A DNA stretch of 64,000 nucleotides from Methylomonas aurea (GTDB lineage: Bacteria > Pseudomonadota > Gammaproteobacteria > Methylococcales > Methylomonadaceae): NCBI RefSeq assembly GCF_024505045.1, contig NZ_JANIBM010000004.1:62001-126000 (forward strand). Direction: 5' to 3'. Position 1 is the stretch's first letter. Every line of letters begins with the position of its first letter. Below the pieces are notes generated by a model, which saw only the letters and a list, made by a program, of their open reading frames with translations, ran no database searches and was not told where the DNA came from. Both the position numbers and the translations under genes were made by a program. Below are positions 45,133 through 55,098 of the stretch, in pieces.

Positions 45133-46146
45133 GTGCGCTTGAAAGTCGAGCAGTTGGCTGCGGCGTTGCAAAAAGCCGTGGCGCCGGTCTATCTGGTCAG
45201 CGGCGACGAACCTTTGCAACTGGGCGAAGCTGCCGACGACATCCGCCAGGCTGCACGCGCGGCCGGCTACACCACCCGCGAAGTGATTGCGGTCGAGTCC
45301 GGCCACGAGTGGCCGCAACTTAGCCTGGAAGCCGATTCGCTGTCGATTTTTTCCGATAAAAAATTGATCGACTTACGCCTGCCTTCGGCCAAGCCGGGAA
45401 CGGAGGGCAGTAAGGCCTTGATCGCCTATTGCCGGCATCTGCCGGACGATACCGTGCTGCTGGTGACGGCCGGCAAACTGGAGTCGGCGGCGCAAAAATC
45501 GCAGTGGTTTCAAGCATTGGACGGCGTTGGTGTCATCGTCCAGGTTTGGCCGCTGCAGGGCCAAGAGTTGTTGAACTGGTTGCAGCGCCGCGCCGAACGC
45601 AGGGGCATGCGGCTGGACAACGAGGCCTTGAAAAGTCTGGCCTCCCGTGTCGAGGGTAATCTGCTGGCGGCCGCGCAGGAGATCGAAAAGCTATACATCT
45701 TGCACGGTGGGATTTTGATCAGCAAAGCCATGGTTGAGGATGACGTTGCCGACAGCGCCCGTTTCGACGTGTTCAAATTGACCGATGCTTTACTGGCGGG
45801 AAAATTGAACCGGTCTTTGAAAATCCTGAACGGCTTGCGGGCCGAAGGTGTAGCCGCTTCCATCGTGTTGTGGGCGCTGAGCCGGGAAACCAGAACGTTG
45901 TTGCAGGTCAAAACCGAGTTGAGCCGTGGCGTTAACCCGGAAGCGGTGTTTAAGAAATTTCAGATTTGGGACAAACGCAAGCATCTGGTGCAAGACGCCG
46001 TTCAGCGGTTTAAAACCGAGCAGTTACAAGCGATTTTACGGACGGGCGCGGAAGTCGATCGCCGTATAAAGGGGCAAGCCGCCGGCGACGAATGGGAGGA
46101 TTTGTTCGGTTTGTGTTTGCGGTTTTCGGGAATGTCGGAACTGTGA
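45133..46146 (+). CDS. holA: DNA polymerase III delta subunit
   Basis: This 337-residue clamp-loader subunit opens the beta clamp during replication. Motifs include PVYLVSGDEPLQLGEAADDIR near the N terminus (core VSGDEPL) and the AAA-like lid region ASRVEGNLLAAAQEIEKLYIL (core VEGNLLAA). It starts with GTG six bases after the lptE stop, completing the conserved leuS-lptE-holA unit. A GC-rich hairpin follows. Confidence 0.95.
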   Translation: MRLKVEQLAAALQKAVAPVYLVSGDEPLQLGEAADDIRQAARAAGYTTREVIAVESGHEWPQLSLEADSLSIFSDKKLIDLRLPSAKPGTEGSKALIAYCRHLPDDTVLLVTAGKLESAAQKSQWFQALDGVGVIVQVWPLQGQELLNWLQRRAERRGMRLDNEALKSLASRVEGNLLAAAQEIEKLYILHGGILISKAMVEDDVADSARFDVFKLTDALLAGKLNRSLKILNGLRAEGVAASIVLWALSRETRTLLQVKTELSRGVNPEAVFKKFQIWDKRKHLVQDAVQRFKTEQLQAILRTGAEVDRRIKGQAAGDEWEDLFGLCLRFSGMSEL

Positions 46147-46168
46147 CTGCGCGACTGAGTTAGAGGCT

Positions 46169-46199
46169 ACCGGCCCCGGCGTGATGGGCCGGGGTCGGT
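46169..46199 (+). terminator. GC-rich hairpin after holA
   Basis: ACCGGCCCCGGC (46169-46180) pairs with GCCGGGGTCGGT (46188-46199), giving a 12-bp stem with one G-T pair. No T run follows, so it may act as an mRNA 3' end stabiliser or a weak bidirectional terminator rather than a strict intrinsic terminator. Confidence 0.6.
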
Positions 46200-46225
46200 A
46201 ACTCGGTAAGTGCTAGCGCTGCGAA

Positions 46226-47062
46226 TTACGTGCTGGCTTTTTTACGTTGGCCAACGCCCAATAAGCCGGCCAGGCCTGCGCCGAACATCCATACCGCCGG
46301 CGGCAACGGCACCGCGGTCAGGTTGATCGAGCCATCGACTGCGGCCAGCACGCCCTCGGCTTTGTTATGGCCTTGCACGCTGGTGATGCCGGGTAGCAAG
46401 GTCGCGTTTTTCAAATCGATTGAAAATAATGCGCTGCCGCCGCCGATTGGGGCGCTATACACACTGGAATTGGAACTGCCGAAGAGTCCGGAGAAGCTCA
46501 GGTCCAGTTGCTCAATGCCTTTGCCCGAGGCAAGAGAAATAAAGCCGCTACCGCCGGTCAGCGTGCCGGTCAGAATAGCCGTCCCGTCGTTGAAGCCGCT
46601 GTCGCCGCTGAAGCTAAAATCCGGTGTCGTGTCGAAATATAGGCCTACGTTGCCTCCGGTCAGCGAGAAGCTTTGCAAGCCGCCTGGCAAAACGGAATAG
46701 GTGCCGCTGAAGCTGGCGACCACAGTGAGTTCAAAGCCGTTACCGTTACCCGATGCACCGCTGACGTTCAATTGCGGGACATTGATGCCGCCGGAATTGG
46801 TCAGAATGTGGTCGTTCACATAGGTCTGAAAATAACCGCTCAGCGTGCCGTCGTTGTTGACTTTAACCAAGCCGACACCCAAACCGAAATCGTAGGTGTC
46901 GAATGGGCCGACCACGGCCTCGTCGCCTGCGGCCCCCGCAGCGGCAGTGTAGTCGGCCGTGCCGCTCCACGGTAACGCAGCCGATGCGATAGGAGTTGCC
47001 GTTGCCAAACCGAGCAGCAAAAGGCTTTGTTTAACATGATGCGAGATTGCGTAATGTTTCAT
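46226..47062 (-). CDS. exported PEP-CTERM-type protein, PepA-like
   Basis: This 278-residue protein has a signal peptide (about 1-28, ending IASA), a beta-rich middle (LGVGLVKVNNDGTLSGYF, FNDGTAILTGTLTGGSG) and the C terminus VPLPPAVWMFGAGLAGLLG followed by RKK. It resembles the flocculation-associated PEP-CTERM protein PepA family, suggesting a matrix or aggregation role. Without a database search this remains a moderate call. Confidence 0.65.
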   Translation of the reverse strand: MKHYAISHHVKQSLLLLGLATATPIASAALPWSGTADYTAAAGAAGDEAVVGPFDTYDFGLGVGLVKVNNDGTLSGYFQTYVNDHILTNSGGINVPQLNVSGASGNGNGFELTVVASFSGTYSVLPGGLQSFSLTGGNVGLYFDTTPDFSFSGDSGFNDGTAILTGTLTGGSGFISLASGKGIEQLDLSFSGLFGSSNSSVYSAPIGGGSALFSIDLKNATLLPGITSVQGHNKAEGVLAAVDGSINLTAVPLPPAVWMFGAGLAGLLGVGQRKKAST

Positions 47063-47330
47063 TTCAGTCCCTCAATAAGTAAAAAATATCGATCCCCTGC
47101 GCCATGTTTATACTCGTTTCTGTGAAATAATTCAAATTACAATTCAATTACCTAGCTCGCGGGCCATGGCATTTTTCGTGCCGGGGTGTCCGGTTTGCCG
47201 GCGAGACGCGGGGAGACGGCAAACCGCATAGCAGGGTCGATTCCTTCCAATATTCGTGGTTTTTTGGCGGGCGAGCATAGGCTACAATTCCGCCCGTTTA
47301 TTAAACGTCGTTACAACCGAGGATTAAACA

Positions 47331-47501
47331 ATGGCAGAATTCAGAAAGTACAAATGCAAAACCTGTGGACATATTTACGACGAGGAATTGGGCGACCCGC
47401 GTAACGGCGTTGCCCCCGGCACCCGTTGGGAAGACGTGCCGGAAGACTGGGGTTGCCCGAAGTGCGGCGCGGTCAAAGCTATGTTTACATTGATGCGCTA
47501 A
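47331..47501 (+). CDS. rubredoxin
   Basis: This 56-residue iron protein carries one electron. The two CxxCG-type motifs are [15 protein letters not shown] and [11 protein letters not shown], giving Cys9, Cys12, Cys42 and Cys45 for the Fe(SCys)4 site, with [15 protein letters not shown] between them. AGGA lies 8 bases before the ATG. A strong terminator shared with proS follows. Its redox partner is not encoded nearby. Confidence 0.95.
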   Translation: MAEFRKYKCKTCGHIYDEELGDPRNGVAPGTRWEDVPEDWGCPKCGAVKAMFTLMR

Positions 47502-47522
47502 CGGCGTAAATCGGCAGGTAAG

Positions 47523-47549
47523 AAAAAGGGCGCCAAGTGCGCCCTTTTT
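47523..47549. terminator. bidirectional terminator between rubredoxin and proS
   Basis: AAAAAGGGCGC (47523-47533) pairs with GCGCCCTTTTT (47539-47549) across a 5-base loop. It ends the rubredoxin gene on the plus strand and proS on the minus strand. Confidence 0.88.
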
Positions 47550-47572
47550 TGTTGGCTGGAATTAGCCCGGTT

Positions 47573-49318
47573 TTACGCCAGTTTGGCTTTGATAAAACCG
47601 ACCAATTCGGAAAAAGGCACTTCCTGGCTCTCGCGGTCGGTGCGGCCCTGGTATTCGACGGTACCGCTGTCCAAGCCGCGGTCGCCGATGACGATACGGT
47701 GCGGAATGCCGATCAGTTCCATATCGGAAAACATAAAACCGGCGCGGACCTTGCGGTCGTCGAGCAGGACTTCGATGCCGGCCGCGGTCAACTCCTGGTA
47801 AACCTTTTCCACGGTATCGACCAGGCGGTCGGACTTGTACATATTCATCGGGCAGATTGCGACCTGGAACGGTGCCAACTCGTTGGGCCAGATGATGCCG
47901 CGCTCGTCGTGGCCTTGTTCGATTGCCGCGGCGACGACCCGGGAAATGCCTATGCCGTAGCAGCCCATGACCATGATTTGGTTCTTGCCGGCTTCGTTGA
48001 CGATGGCGGCGTTCATCGCTTCGCTGTACTTGGTGCCGAGTTGGAAGATATGGCCGACTTCGATACCGCGGGCGATGGTGATGTTGCCTTCGCCGTCCGG
48101 GCTGGGGTCGCCTTCGCCGATTTGGCGGATGTCGTGTAGGCATTCTTGGGTTAATGCGCAGTCTCGCTCCCAGTTGACGCCGGTGTAGTGAAAGCCTTCG
48201 TCGTTGGCGCCGCAGACGAAGTCGCTCAAATTTTCCACGGCATAATCGGCAATGATATGGCCGAGGAAAGGCTGGTTTTCCTGACAGACCGGACCGATGT
48301 AACCCGGGCGGCAGCCCAGGGCTTCCTGGACTTCGTCGTCTTTGGCAAAGTCGAAGTTACCGATGATTTTGCTCAATTTGATTTCGTTCAGTTCATGGTC
48401 GCCGCGCAGTAAAACCATGTAATAAGCGTTTCGCGCTTCGCGGTCTTGCGGATTGGCGGGGCGCTGGACCAGAATTAGGGTTTTCAGCACTTTGTCGGCG
48501 GTGGTGCCTAAAAATTCGCAGACTTCGGCAATGGTTTTTTTACCCGGGGTCGCCGTCTTTTCCAAATTCCGGCCGGGTTCGGGACGATTGAACGGCGGGC
48601 GGCGGACTTCGGCTTTTTCGATGTTGGCCGCGTAATCGCTGGTGTCGGAAAAGGCGATGGCATCTTCGCCAGACGCCGCCAGAACGTGGAATTCGTGCGA
48701 TACGGCACCGCCGATCGAGCCCGAATCGGCCATCACGGCGCGGAATTTCAGGCCGAAACGGTTGAAGATGTTGGTGTAGGTCTGGTACATCACATCGTAA
48801 GTGGCTTGCAGCGATTCCTGGTCGAGATGGAAGGAATAAGCATCCTTCATGACGAATTCGCGCGAGCGCATTACGCCGAAGCGCGGACGGATTTCGTCGC
48901 GGAATTTGGTTTGGATCTGGTAGTAGGTGATCGGCAGTTGCTTGTAACTGCGCAACTCGTTGCGGGCCAAATCGGTAATGATTTCTTCGTGGGTCGGGCC
49001 CAGGCAGAAGTCGCGTTCGTGGCGGTCTTTCATTCGTGCCAATTCCGGGCCGTATTTTTCCCAGCGGCCGGTTTCCTGCCACAGTTCGGCCGGTTGCAGG
49101 GCTGGCATCAACACTTCCAAGGCGCCGGCTTTGTTCATTTCCTCGCGGACGATGTGTTCAACCTTGCGCAGTACCCGCAATCCCAGCGGCAGCCAGGTGT
49201 AAACCCCGGCGGCCAGTTTGCGGATCAGGCCGGCGCGTATCATCAACTGGTGGCTGGCGATTTCGGCGTCGGCGGGTATTTCTTTTACGGTGCTGAGAGG
49301 AAATTGGGAAGTGCGCAT
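47573..49318 (-). CDS. proS: prolyl-tRNA synthetase
   Basis: This 581-residue class II enzyme charges tRNA-Pro. Motif 2 [21 protein letters not shown] (core DSGSIGG) and motif 3 [14 protein letters not shown] are present. The YbaK-like editing insertion lies at about 220-400 ([17 protein letters not shown]), as in bacterial long-form ProRS. It is transcribed alone and convergent with rubredoxin. Confidence 0.97.
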   Translation of the reverse strand: MRTSQFPLSTVKEIPADAEIASHQLMIRAGLIRKLAAGVYTWLPLGLRVLRKVEHIVREEMNKAGALEVLMPALQPAELWQETGRWEKYGPELARMKDRHERDFCLGPTHEEIITDLARNELRSYKQLPITYYQIQTKFRDEIRPRFGVMRSREFVMKDAYSFHLDQESLQATYDVMYQTYTNIFNRFGLKFRAVMADSGSIGGAVSHEFHVLAASGEDAIAFSDTSDYAANIEKAEVRRPPFNRPEPGRNLEKTATPGKKTIAEVCEFLGTTADKVLKTLILVQRPANPQDREARNAYYMVLLRGDHELNEIKLSKIIGNFDFAKDDEVQEALGCRPGYIGPVCQENQPFLGHIIADYAVENLSDFVCGANDEGFHYTGVNWERDCALTQECLHDIRQIGEGDPSPDGEGNITIARGIEVGHIFQLGTKYSEAMNAAIVNEAGKNQIMVMGCYGIGISRVVAAAIEQGHDERGIIWPNELAPFQVAICPMNMYKSDRLVDTVEKVYQELTAAGIEVLLDDRKVRAGFMFSDMELIGIPHRIVIGDRGLDSGTVEYQGRTDRESQEVPFSELVGFIKAKLA

Positions 49319-49479
49319 GGCGACCTTTGGGTTGGTTGATCGAAAACGCTATTTTACCGGTTATTAGGCTAAACGACGAAGACGCGCGCGGGATTAACTC
49401 TTTTAGATGCCGCTTGCCGTTGCCGTTGGAAAGGAAATTTGGGAAACTTGACCGGATAAAGATCCTTGCGAAGGAAGTT

Positions 49480-50118
49480 ATGATTAAAGTTTTACTCGTT
49501 GACGACCATGAATTGGTCAGGAGCGGTATCGAGGCGCTGTTGGCTGCGGAGCCGGATATTTACGTGGTCGGCGTATGCAATTGCGGCGAGCAGGCTCTGC
49601 AACTGGTCGCTCAAAACCCGCCCGACGTGGTTTTGATGGATATCAACATGCCGGGGATTGGCGGGTTCGAGGCTTGCCGCCGCCTGTTACAAACCCAGCC
49701 GAATGCCAAAATCATTGCATTGTCGGTACATAACGACGGTCCGATTCCGCAACAATTGCTGAAACTGGGGGTGGTCGGTTTCGTGTCTAAAGCGTCGCCG
49801 GTCAACGAAATGGTCGCGGCGATTAAAACCGTCATGTCCGGAAAGCGTTACCTGTGCCAGGATGTGGCCAGCAATCTGGCATTTCAATTTTTGCCGGGCG
49901 CCGACGTTTCGCCGTTTCTGCAATTGTCCCAACGCGAGGCCGAAGTGGTGCGGATGATTCTAAACGGCAAAAGCATACAGGAAATGTCGGAAGCGCTGGC
50001 CCTCAGCGACAAAACCATCAACACTTACCGCTATCGGGTCTACCGCAAATTGCAGATTAAAAACGACGTGGAATTGACCAGACTGGCGGTGAAGTTCAAT
50101 TATCTGGACGCCGTCTGA
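49480..50118 (+). CDS. uvrY: UvrY/GacA-type response regulator
   Basis: This 212-residue regulator has a receiver domain with phosphorylation site Asp54 in VLMDINMPG and acidic pocket Asp8-Asp9, then a LuxR helix-turn-helix (about 145-205, LSQREAEVVRMILNGKSIQEM). It would be phosphorylated by a BarA/GacS-type kinase and drive small RNAs that titrate CsrA, whose gene is at 60557. The kinase is not in the window. ATG 49480 has AAGGAAG 6 bases upstream. Longer readings to 49327 are not credible. Confidence 0.9.
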   Translation: MIKVLLVDDHELVRSGIEALLAAEPDIYVVGVCNCGEQALQLVAQNPPDVVLMDINMPGIGGFEACRRLLQTQPNAKIIALSVHNDGPIPQQLLKLGVVGFVSKASPVNEMVAAIKTVMSGKRYLCQDVASNLAFQFLPGADVSPFLQLSQREAEVVRMILNGKSIQEMSEALALSDKTINTYRYRVYRKLQIKNDVELTRLAVKFNYLDAV

Positions 50119-50126
50119 GAGTGGCT

Positions 50127-50152
50127 GAGGGTTGGGTTAGAGCCCAACCCTC
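50127..50152. terminator. bidirectional hairpin terminator
   Basis: GAGGGTTGGG (50127-50136) pairs perfectly with CCCAACCCTC (50143-50152) across a 6-base loop. It lies between the convergent uvrY and mtdB-like genes. There is no long T run, so efficiency is uncertain. Confidence 0.6.
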
Positions 50153-50160
50153 GGTAGAGA

Positions 50161-51066
50161 TCAAACCAACGTGCGGGCTTTGACGAAGGCTTCGCGGAAA
50201 TCCAGGAATACCGGGGTTTCGGTTTCCAGCATTAGTTTCAACAATTCGTGCTGCAATTGGTACTTGATATTACCGACAGCCAAAGCACCGACTCCGACCG
50301 CATTCGGCGAATGCGCCGCGGAGGCCAGCGGCGCCGCGAAATCGTTCAATTCTATGCCTTCTATGCCCAGTGGCGGCACTGCATTGACGTCGCCGGCGAC
50401 TTTCAATTGTTTGGCTTGCGCCAACACGGTAGAGTTGATGACGCGAATGCCGGCTTTTGCGGTGCAGAACACGATGTCGGCATCGGCAATCAGTTGCGCT
50501 TTCTCTTCGTCGTTGCGCGCCACGGCCGCACCCATGCTGGCGCCGAAGCGGCGGTTGTATTGTTTGGCTGCATCCTTGGCGGTATCGATCGACAAATGGT
50601 CCACCAGCAAGGTTTCGGCGCCTTGCAAGGAAGCGATGACGCCGGTGGCGATGCCGACCGGGCCGGTGCCGCCGAATACCAGCGCTTTCAAACCTTTCAA
50701 TTCCCGGCTGTGATGGTCCTTCAACGCCTTTTCCACGCAGGCCACCAATGCGGCGGCGGTCGTGCAGGCGCCGCTGGGGTCGGCAAACACCGAGACTTGG
50801 AATGGTGGAGCCATGGCCGGTTTGGTGGCTTGCAGCATGTCGATGGCCAGCCCCATATCGCGGCCGCCGATGAACAGGGCGGTGCGTTTGTTGCCGGCCG
50901 GACTCCGCGAAAACACCGCATCCTGCGTCAAATTGTGTATGTTCTCCAGTTTGACGTTGGCGTAGGGAACAAGTACATCGAAACCGGCGTCGAGCGCCAT
51001 GTTGATGTCAAACGGGCTATTGTTCGGCATCGGGTCGAACATGTGGAGTATGCTGCGTTTTGCCAT
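50161..51066 (-). CDS. mtdB: methylene-tetrahydromethanopterin dehydrogenase, paralogue 2
   Basis: This 301-residue enzyme oxidises methylene-H4MPT with NAD(P) in formaldehyde oxidation. It starts SILHMFDP, with SPFDINMALDAGFDVLVPY and TQDAVFSRSP, then the Rossmann GGTGPVGIATG and ALAVGNIKYQ. These match MtdB rather than MtdA. It follows a second MtdB-like gene after 45 bases. The two differ substantially: for example, paralogue 2 has ADPSGACTTAA where paralogue 1 has ADPSGAFTTAA. Which is the main enzyme cannot be told. Confidence 0.9.
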   Translation of the reverse strand: MAKRSILHMFDPMPNNSPFDINMALDAGFDVLVPYANVKLENIHNLTQDAVFSRSPAGNKRTALFIGGRDMGLAIDMLQATKPAMAPPFQVSVFADPSGACTTAAALVACVEKALKDHHSRELKGLKALVFGGTGPVGIATGVIASLQGAETLLVDHLSIDTAKDAAKQYNRRFGASMGAAVARNDEEKAQLIADADIVFCTAKAGIRVINSTVLAQAKQLKVAGDVNAVPPLGIEGIELNDFAAPLASAAHSPNAVGVGALAVGNIKYQLQHELLKLMLETETPVFLDFREAFVKARTLV

Positions 51067-51111
51067 TGGTACCTTACCCTGTGTGTGGTGGCGGACTGGA
51101 CTTGGAGTCGG

Positions 51112-52020
51112 TTACTTGCTGGTTTTGATGAATTCGCGCGCGACTTCAAAAGCGTGCTCGAAGTGCAAAAACAGCGGCTGGTCGCTTTCCAGCATGCGTT
51201 TCAGCAAGCGGCTTTGCGCCTGGTACTTGATATTGCCGATCGCCAATGCGCCGATGCCCACCGCGCCGCTGACCGAGCCGGCAATCGGTTTGCCGTTGTC
51301 GAACGCGTCGACGCCGGCAATGCCGGACGGCGGTACCGCGTTGACGTCGGCTGCGACCTTCAATTGCGGAGCGCTGGCGATCATTTCGGCGCTGAGCAGT
51401 TCGATGCCGGCCGCTCCGGTAGCAAAGACGACGTCGGCGGTTTTGATGTATTCGGCTTTGTCGGAATCGGCGCCGGCGGCAATCGAGATTTTGCCGTCGC
51501 CGAATTCTTCGCTGCACAATTCCGCGGTGCGCTCGGCTCTATCCAATTGGCGGCCGATGATGCGAACTTTGGCGCCGGCCTGGGCGGCGATCACCGCTGC
51601 GGCTTGGCCGACCGGGCCGGTGCCACCCAGTGCCAGAACGTTTTTGCCCTGCAGCGTGGTGCCGAATTTATCGGCCAGTTCTTTTTCGACAGCAGCTACC
51701 ATGCCGGCAGCGGTCGTGAAAGCGCCGCTGGGATCGGCGAATACCGAGACTTCGAACGGCGGAACCATGGAGTTTTTCGCCATCTTCAGCATGTCCATGG
51801 CTTGTTTGGTTTCGCGGCCGCCGATAAATATCGCGGTGCGTAACAAACCCTTCGGGCTGCGCGAGAAAATAGCGTCTTGAACCAAGCCCCGGACTTCGCT
51901 CGGTTCAACGTTGATATAAGGCACCGCTGAAATCCAGCCGGCATCCATCGCCATATTGACGTCGAACGGGCTCAGGTTTTTGGCTGTTGTCAGCATGTGA
52001 AGAATAAACGGTTTTTCCAT
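51112..52020 (-). CDS. mtdB: methylene-tetrahydromethanopterin dehydrogenase, paralogue 1
   Basis: This 302-residue protein has the same family layout: FILHMLTTAKNLSPFDVNMAMDAG (core SPFDVNMAMDAG), LVQDAIFSRSP, the nucleotide-binding LALGGTGPVGQAA and the C-terminal LAIGNIKYQAQSRLLKRMLES (core GNIKYQ). It is the upstream gene of the tandem pair. Tandem MtdB copies suggest different cofactor preference (NAD or NADP) or expression under different carbon conditions, though no evidence here separates them. Confidence 0.9.
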   Translation of the reverse strand: MEKPFILHMLTTAKNLSPFDVNMAMDAGWISAVPYINVEPSEVRGLVQDAIFSRSPKGLLRTAIFIGGRETKQAMDMLKMAKNSMVPPFEVSVFADPSGAFTTAAGMVAAVEKELADKFGTTLQGKNVLALGGTGPVGQAAAVIAAQAGAKVRIIGRQLDRAERTAELCSEEFGDGKISIAAGADSDKAEYIKTADVVFATGAAGIELLSAEMIASAPQLKVAADVNAVPPSGIAGVDAFDNGKPIAGSVSGAVGIGALAIGNIKYQAQSRLLKRMLESDQPLFLHFEHAFEVAREFIKTSK

Positions 52021-52106
52021 GGTGGCCTCTTAAAATTTGATTAGCCGGTTAGTATAAAAGAAAAGGCGAAACGATAACAATTTTAGGCTAAAAGCGAAAT
52101 TACGCC

Positions 52107-52901
52107 TTATTTTAGCCGGGCGGGTACATGCGGCTCGATGATTTGGTACATGAGCTGATGCATTTTCGGGTTGCCGGTGATAATGTTGCCTGACTGTAAG
52201 TATTTGTCGTTAAAAGAAAAATCGGTTGCGACTCCGCCCGCCTCCTGCACCAGCAATACGCCGGCGGCAATATCCCATTCCTTGACGCCGATTTCCCAAT
52301 AAGCGTCCAGCCGGCCGCAGGCCACATAAGCCATGTCCAGCGCGGCGGCTCCGGCGCGGCGAATGCCGGCGGCGTCGGCACAGACCGCCTTGAACATACC
52401 GAGGTAAGGCTCGATGTTTTCCATGGTTTTGAACGGAAAGCCGGTCCCGATCAACGCCCCGCGCATCGTGTTCTGCTTGGTGACGCGGATGCGGCGGTTG
52501 TTCAGCATCGCCCCGCCGCCGCGTTCGGCTGTGAACAGCTCGTCGCGGGTCGGATCGTAAATAACGCCGATCTCTAATTTGTTCTTGTTTTTCAATGCGA
52601 TCGAAACGGCGTAGTGCGGAAAACCGTGTAGAAAATTGGTAGTGCCGTCTAATGGATCGATAATCCAGGTGTAGTCGTTGCCTTTGGCCTCGCCGCTTTC
52701 TTCGGCGAGTATGCCGTGGTCGGGGAATGCGGTACGGATGACTTTGATAATTTCCTGTTCGGCTGCTCGGTCGACTTCGGAGGCGTAGTCGTTGCGGCTT
52801 TTTTGGTCTACGGTGAGCTTTTCGATATTGAGAGAGGAGCGTTGAATCAGATCGCCGGCGTTCCGCGCTGCGCGGACGGCTATATTGAGCATCGGATGCA
52901 T
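52107..52901 (-). CDS. suhB: inositol-1-monophosphatase family protein
   Basis: This 264-residue magnesium-dependent phosphatase has the metal site EESG, IDPLDGTTNFLHGFP and the C-terminal EWDIAAGVLLVQEAGG. Length and motifs fit SuhB, which hydrolyses inositol phosphates and also takes part in rRNA antitermination complexes. It is divergent from trmJ, as is often seen in gammaproteobacteria. Confidence 0.95.
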   Translation of the reverse strand: MHPMLNIAVRAARNAGDLIQRSSLNIEKLTVDQKSRNDYASEVDRAAEQEIIKVIRTAFPDHGILAEESGEAKGNDYTWIIDPLDGTTNFLHGFPHYAVSIALKNKNKLEIGVIYDPTRDELFTAERGGGAMLNNRRIRVTKQNTMRGALIGTGFPFKTMENIEPYLGMFKAVCADAAGIRRAGAAALDMAYVACGRLDAYWEIGVKEWDIAAGVLLVQEAGGVATDFSFNDKYLQSGNIITGNPKMHQLMYQIIEPHVPARLK

Positions 52902-52990
52902 AATCGAGTTGAAAATGAGCAGTTGGAAAACGCCGATAGGATAGCAAACTTTGTTAGAATCGCCGCTTTTTCAAGTGCGGCAGGTGGGCG

Positions 52991-53722
52991 TTGCTGTCTA
53001 ATTTTAAAGTGGTTTTGGTGGAGACTTCCCATCCCGGCAACATCGGTGCCGTGGCGCGCGCCATGAAAAACATGGGCATGAACCAGTTGCGTTTAGTGTC
53101 GCCCAAGTATTTCCCCCATGCCGACGCCACCGCCAGAGCCTCCGGAGCCGACGACGTGTTGCGCAATGCCGGTTGTTTTGCCTCGCTGGCGGATGCATTG
53201 GCCGATTGCCAGATTGTGCTGGGAGCGAGTGCCAGAGACCGAACCATCAGTTGGCCGAGCCTGACCGCGCGCGAGGCCGCCGAAACCTGGGCGGTAGCCG
53301 GCGACGTTGCGCGGCCGAACATCGCACTGGTTTTTGGTAGGGAGAATTCCGGCTTGAAAAACCATGAATTGGATTTATGCCATTACCTTTTGCGGATTCC
53401 GTGTAATCCTGAATACAGTTCGTTGAACCTGGCGGCGGCGGTGCAAGTGGTGTGCTATGAGCTGTTTCTGGCCTCGGGACAACAATCCGCCAGTACGATT
53501 GGCGACCGCGGCGAAGCGCCCCTGGCAACCGCGGCGCAAATGGAAGCGTTCTACGCACATCTGCAGCAGACCATGGCCGATATCGGTTTCTTGCATCCTG
53601 AGCGTTCCCGTTCGATCATGCGGCGGCTGCGCCGTATTTTCAACCGGACCCAGCTCGATACCAAGGAGTTGGATATTCTGCGGGGTATTCTGAGGTTCTC
53701 GCAAAACCATAACACCAAGTAG
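52991..53722 (+). CDS. trmJ: tRNA (cytidine/uridine-32-2'-O)-methyltransferase
   Basis: This 243-residue SPOUT methyltransferase modifies position 32 of tRNAs. [23 protein letters not shown] is the N-terminal hallmark (core [15 protein letters not shown]), with VFGRENSGL and the knot motif [19 protein letters not shown] (core SSLNLAAAV). The start is TTG 52991, following AGGTGGG. It leads into cysE, iscR, nifS and iscA, a common gammaproteobacterial order. Confidence 0.93.
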   Translation: MLSNFKVVLVETSHPGNIGAVARAMKNMGMNQLRLVSPKYFPHADATARASGADDVLRNAGCFASLADALADCQIVLGASARDRTISWPSLTAREAAETWAVAGDVARPNIALVFGRENSGLKNHELDLCHYLLRIPCNPEYSSLNLAAAVQVVCYELFLASGQQSASTIGDRGEAPLATAAQMEAFYAHLQQTMADIGFLHPERSRSIMRRLRRIFNRTQLDTKELDILRGILRFSQNHNTK

Positions 53723-53726
53723 GCGT

Positions 53727-54479
53727 ATGTTCTCTCGATTAAAAGAAGATATCCAATGCGTGTTCGCGCGCGATCCCGCCGCTCAATCGGTGTTCGAAGT
53801 CGTCACTACCTATCCCGGTTTTCATGCGGTATTGATTCACCGCGTAAGTCATGCTTTGTGGTTGCGGGGCTTTCGCTGGGCGGCGCGTTATATTTCCTTC
53901 CTCGGCCGTTGGTTGACCGGCATCGAAATTCATCCCGGCGCGCAAATCGGCCGGCGCTTTTTTATCGACCACGGCATGGGCGTCGTCATCGGCGAAACGG
54001 CGGTCATCGGCGACGATTGCACGCTGTACCACAGCGTCACACTGGGCGGCACCAGTTGGGACAAAGGCAAGCGCCACCCGACCTTGGGCAACGGCGTCGT
54101 GATCGGGGCTGGCGCCAAAGTATTGGGGCCGATCGAAATTGGCGACGGTGCCAGGGTCGGATCTAACTCGGTGGTGGTGAAACCGGTGCCGTCCGGCGTG
54201 ACGGTGGTCGGTATTCCGGCGCATATCGTCGATGCCAAAGCCAAGCAGGACAAGGCGCGGCGAGATGCGATGGCGCAAAAGATCGGCTTCGATGCTTACG
54301 GCGCGACCGCCGACATGCCGGACCCGATTGCCAATGCCATTAATTTGATGCTGGACCATATTCACCATCTGGACCAGCAGTTGGACGACATGCAGAAAGT
54401 CTTGAGCGAAGCCGGCATCGATTGCCGCCGCCACCAGGTAGCAAAGCTGGACGACTGCGAAATCAAGGATCAACCCTAA
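53727..54479 (+). CDS. cysE: serine O-acetyltransferase
   Basis: This 250-residue enzyme makes O-acetylserine for cysteine synthesis. It has the helical N-terminal region and left-handed hexapeptide beta-helix with [19 protein letters not shown] (core [10 protein letters not shown]), VTLGGT, KRHPTLG and a GIPA stop. It starts four bases after the trmJ stop, so the two are coupled. Placement before iscR and the cysteine desulfurase links cysteine supply to iron-sulfur assembly. Confidence 0.95.
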   Translation: MFSRLKEDIQCVFARDPAAQSVFEVVTTYPGFHAVLIHRVSHALWLRGFRWAARYISFLGRWLTGIEIHPGAQIGRRFFIDHGMGVVIGETAVIGDDCTLYHSVTLGGTSWDKGKRHPTLGNGVVIGAGAKVLGPIEIGDGARVGSNSVVVKPVPSGVTVVGIPAHIVDAKAKQDKARRDAMAQKIGFDAYGATADMPDPIANAINLMLDHIHHLDQQLDDMQKVLSEAGIDCRRHQVAKLDDCEIKDQP

Positions 54480-54544
54480 CTGATTGGGGCCGCCAAGCGA
54501 GCCGGCCGTGGCGAAAGCGAATTCGAGAAGCGGCCCGCAGACAA

Positions 54545-54577
54545 ATACTTGACCAATTTAGTGGGTTTATTTATAGT
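54545..54577 (+). promoter_or_regulatory. iscR promoter with overlapping IscR-binding site
   Basis: The -35 TTGACC (54549-54554), a 17-base spacer and -10 TATAGT (54572-54577) make a strong promoter. The segment from 54545 to 54570 (ATACTTGACC..GGGTTTAT) closely resembles the type 1 IscR box of Escherichia coli, overlapping the -35. The cluster is therefore probably repressed by its own holo-IscR. Confidence 0.72.
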
Positions 54578-54612
54578 CGCCTTAATTTTCATTAGTTTAT
54601 AAGGGGTTTGGC

Positions 54613-55098
54613 ATGCGGCTCACGACTAAAGGGCGTTACGCGGTTACAGCGATGTTGGATTTGGCTTACCACAGCCAATCCAATCCAGTCACGTTGACCG
54701 ACATTGCGACTCGGCAAACCATTTCGCTGTCCTACCTGGAGCAATTGTTCGCCCGCTTGCGCAAAGCCGGCATGGTCAAAGGGGTCAGAGGGCCAGGCGG
54801 CGGTTACACGCTGAGCCGCGGCGCCCGCGACATCAATATTGCCGACATTATCGAAGCGGTAGACGAGCCGGTCGATTCGACCAAGTGTGGAGGTAAAGCC
54901 AATTGCCATAACGATCAGCCGTGTTTGACCCACGATCTGTGGATGGGGCTGAGCGAACAGATTCGGGCCTATTTGAAAGAAATCAGTCTTGGGCAATTGT
55001 TGGAACGAGAATTCGTCAGTGACGTCGCCAAACGCCAGGGCCGGCAAATCGAGCACGTCATCGAACTGCAGACACGCCAGGAAAAACGTAGCGCTTGA
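54613..55098 (+). CDS. iscR: iron-sulfur cluster regulator IscR
   Basis: This 161-residue Rrf2 regulator has a winged helix with [18 protein letters not shown] (start) and the cluster ligands Cys92, Cys98 and Cys104 plus His107 in the canonical spacing. All are intact, so it can sense the [2Fe-2S] state. The promoter upstream carries a type 1 site. Its TGA overlaps the ATG of the desulfurase gene. Confidence 0.97.
   Translation: MRLTTKGRYAVTAMLDLAYHSQSNPVTLTDIATRQTISLSYLEQLFARLRKAGMVKGVRGPGGGYTLSRGARDINIADIIEAVDEPVDSTKCGGKANCHNDQPCLTHDLWMGLSEQIRAYLKEISLGQLLEREFVSDVAKRQGRQIEHVIELQTRQEKRSA

Noticed and set aside
50248..51843. Plus-strand frame of 531 codons
   Set aside because: It crosses both mtdB genes on the opposite strand and carries no domain.
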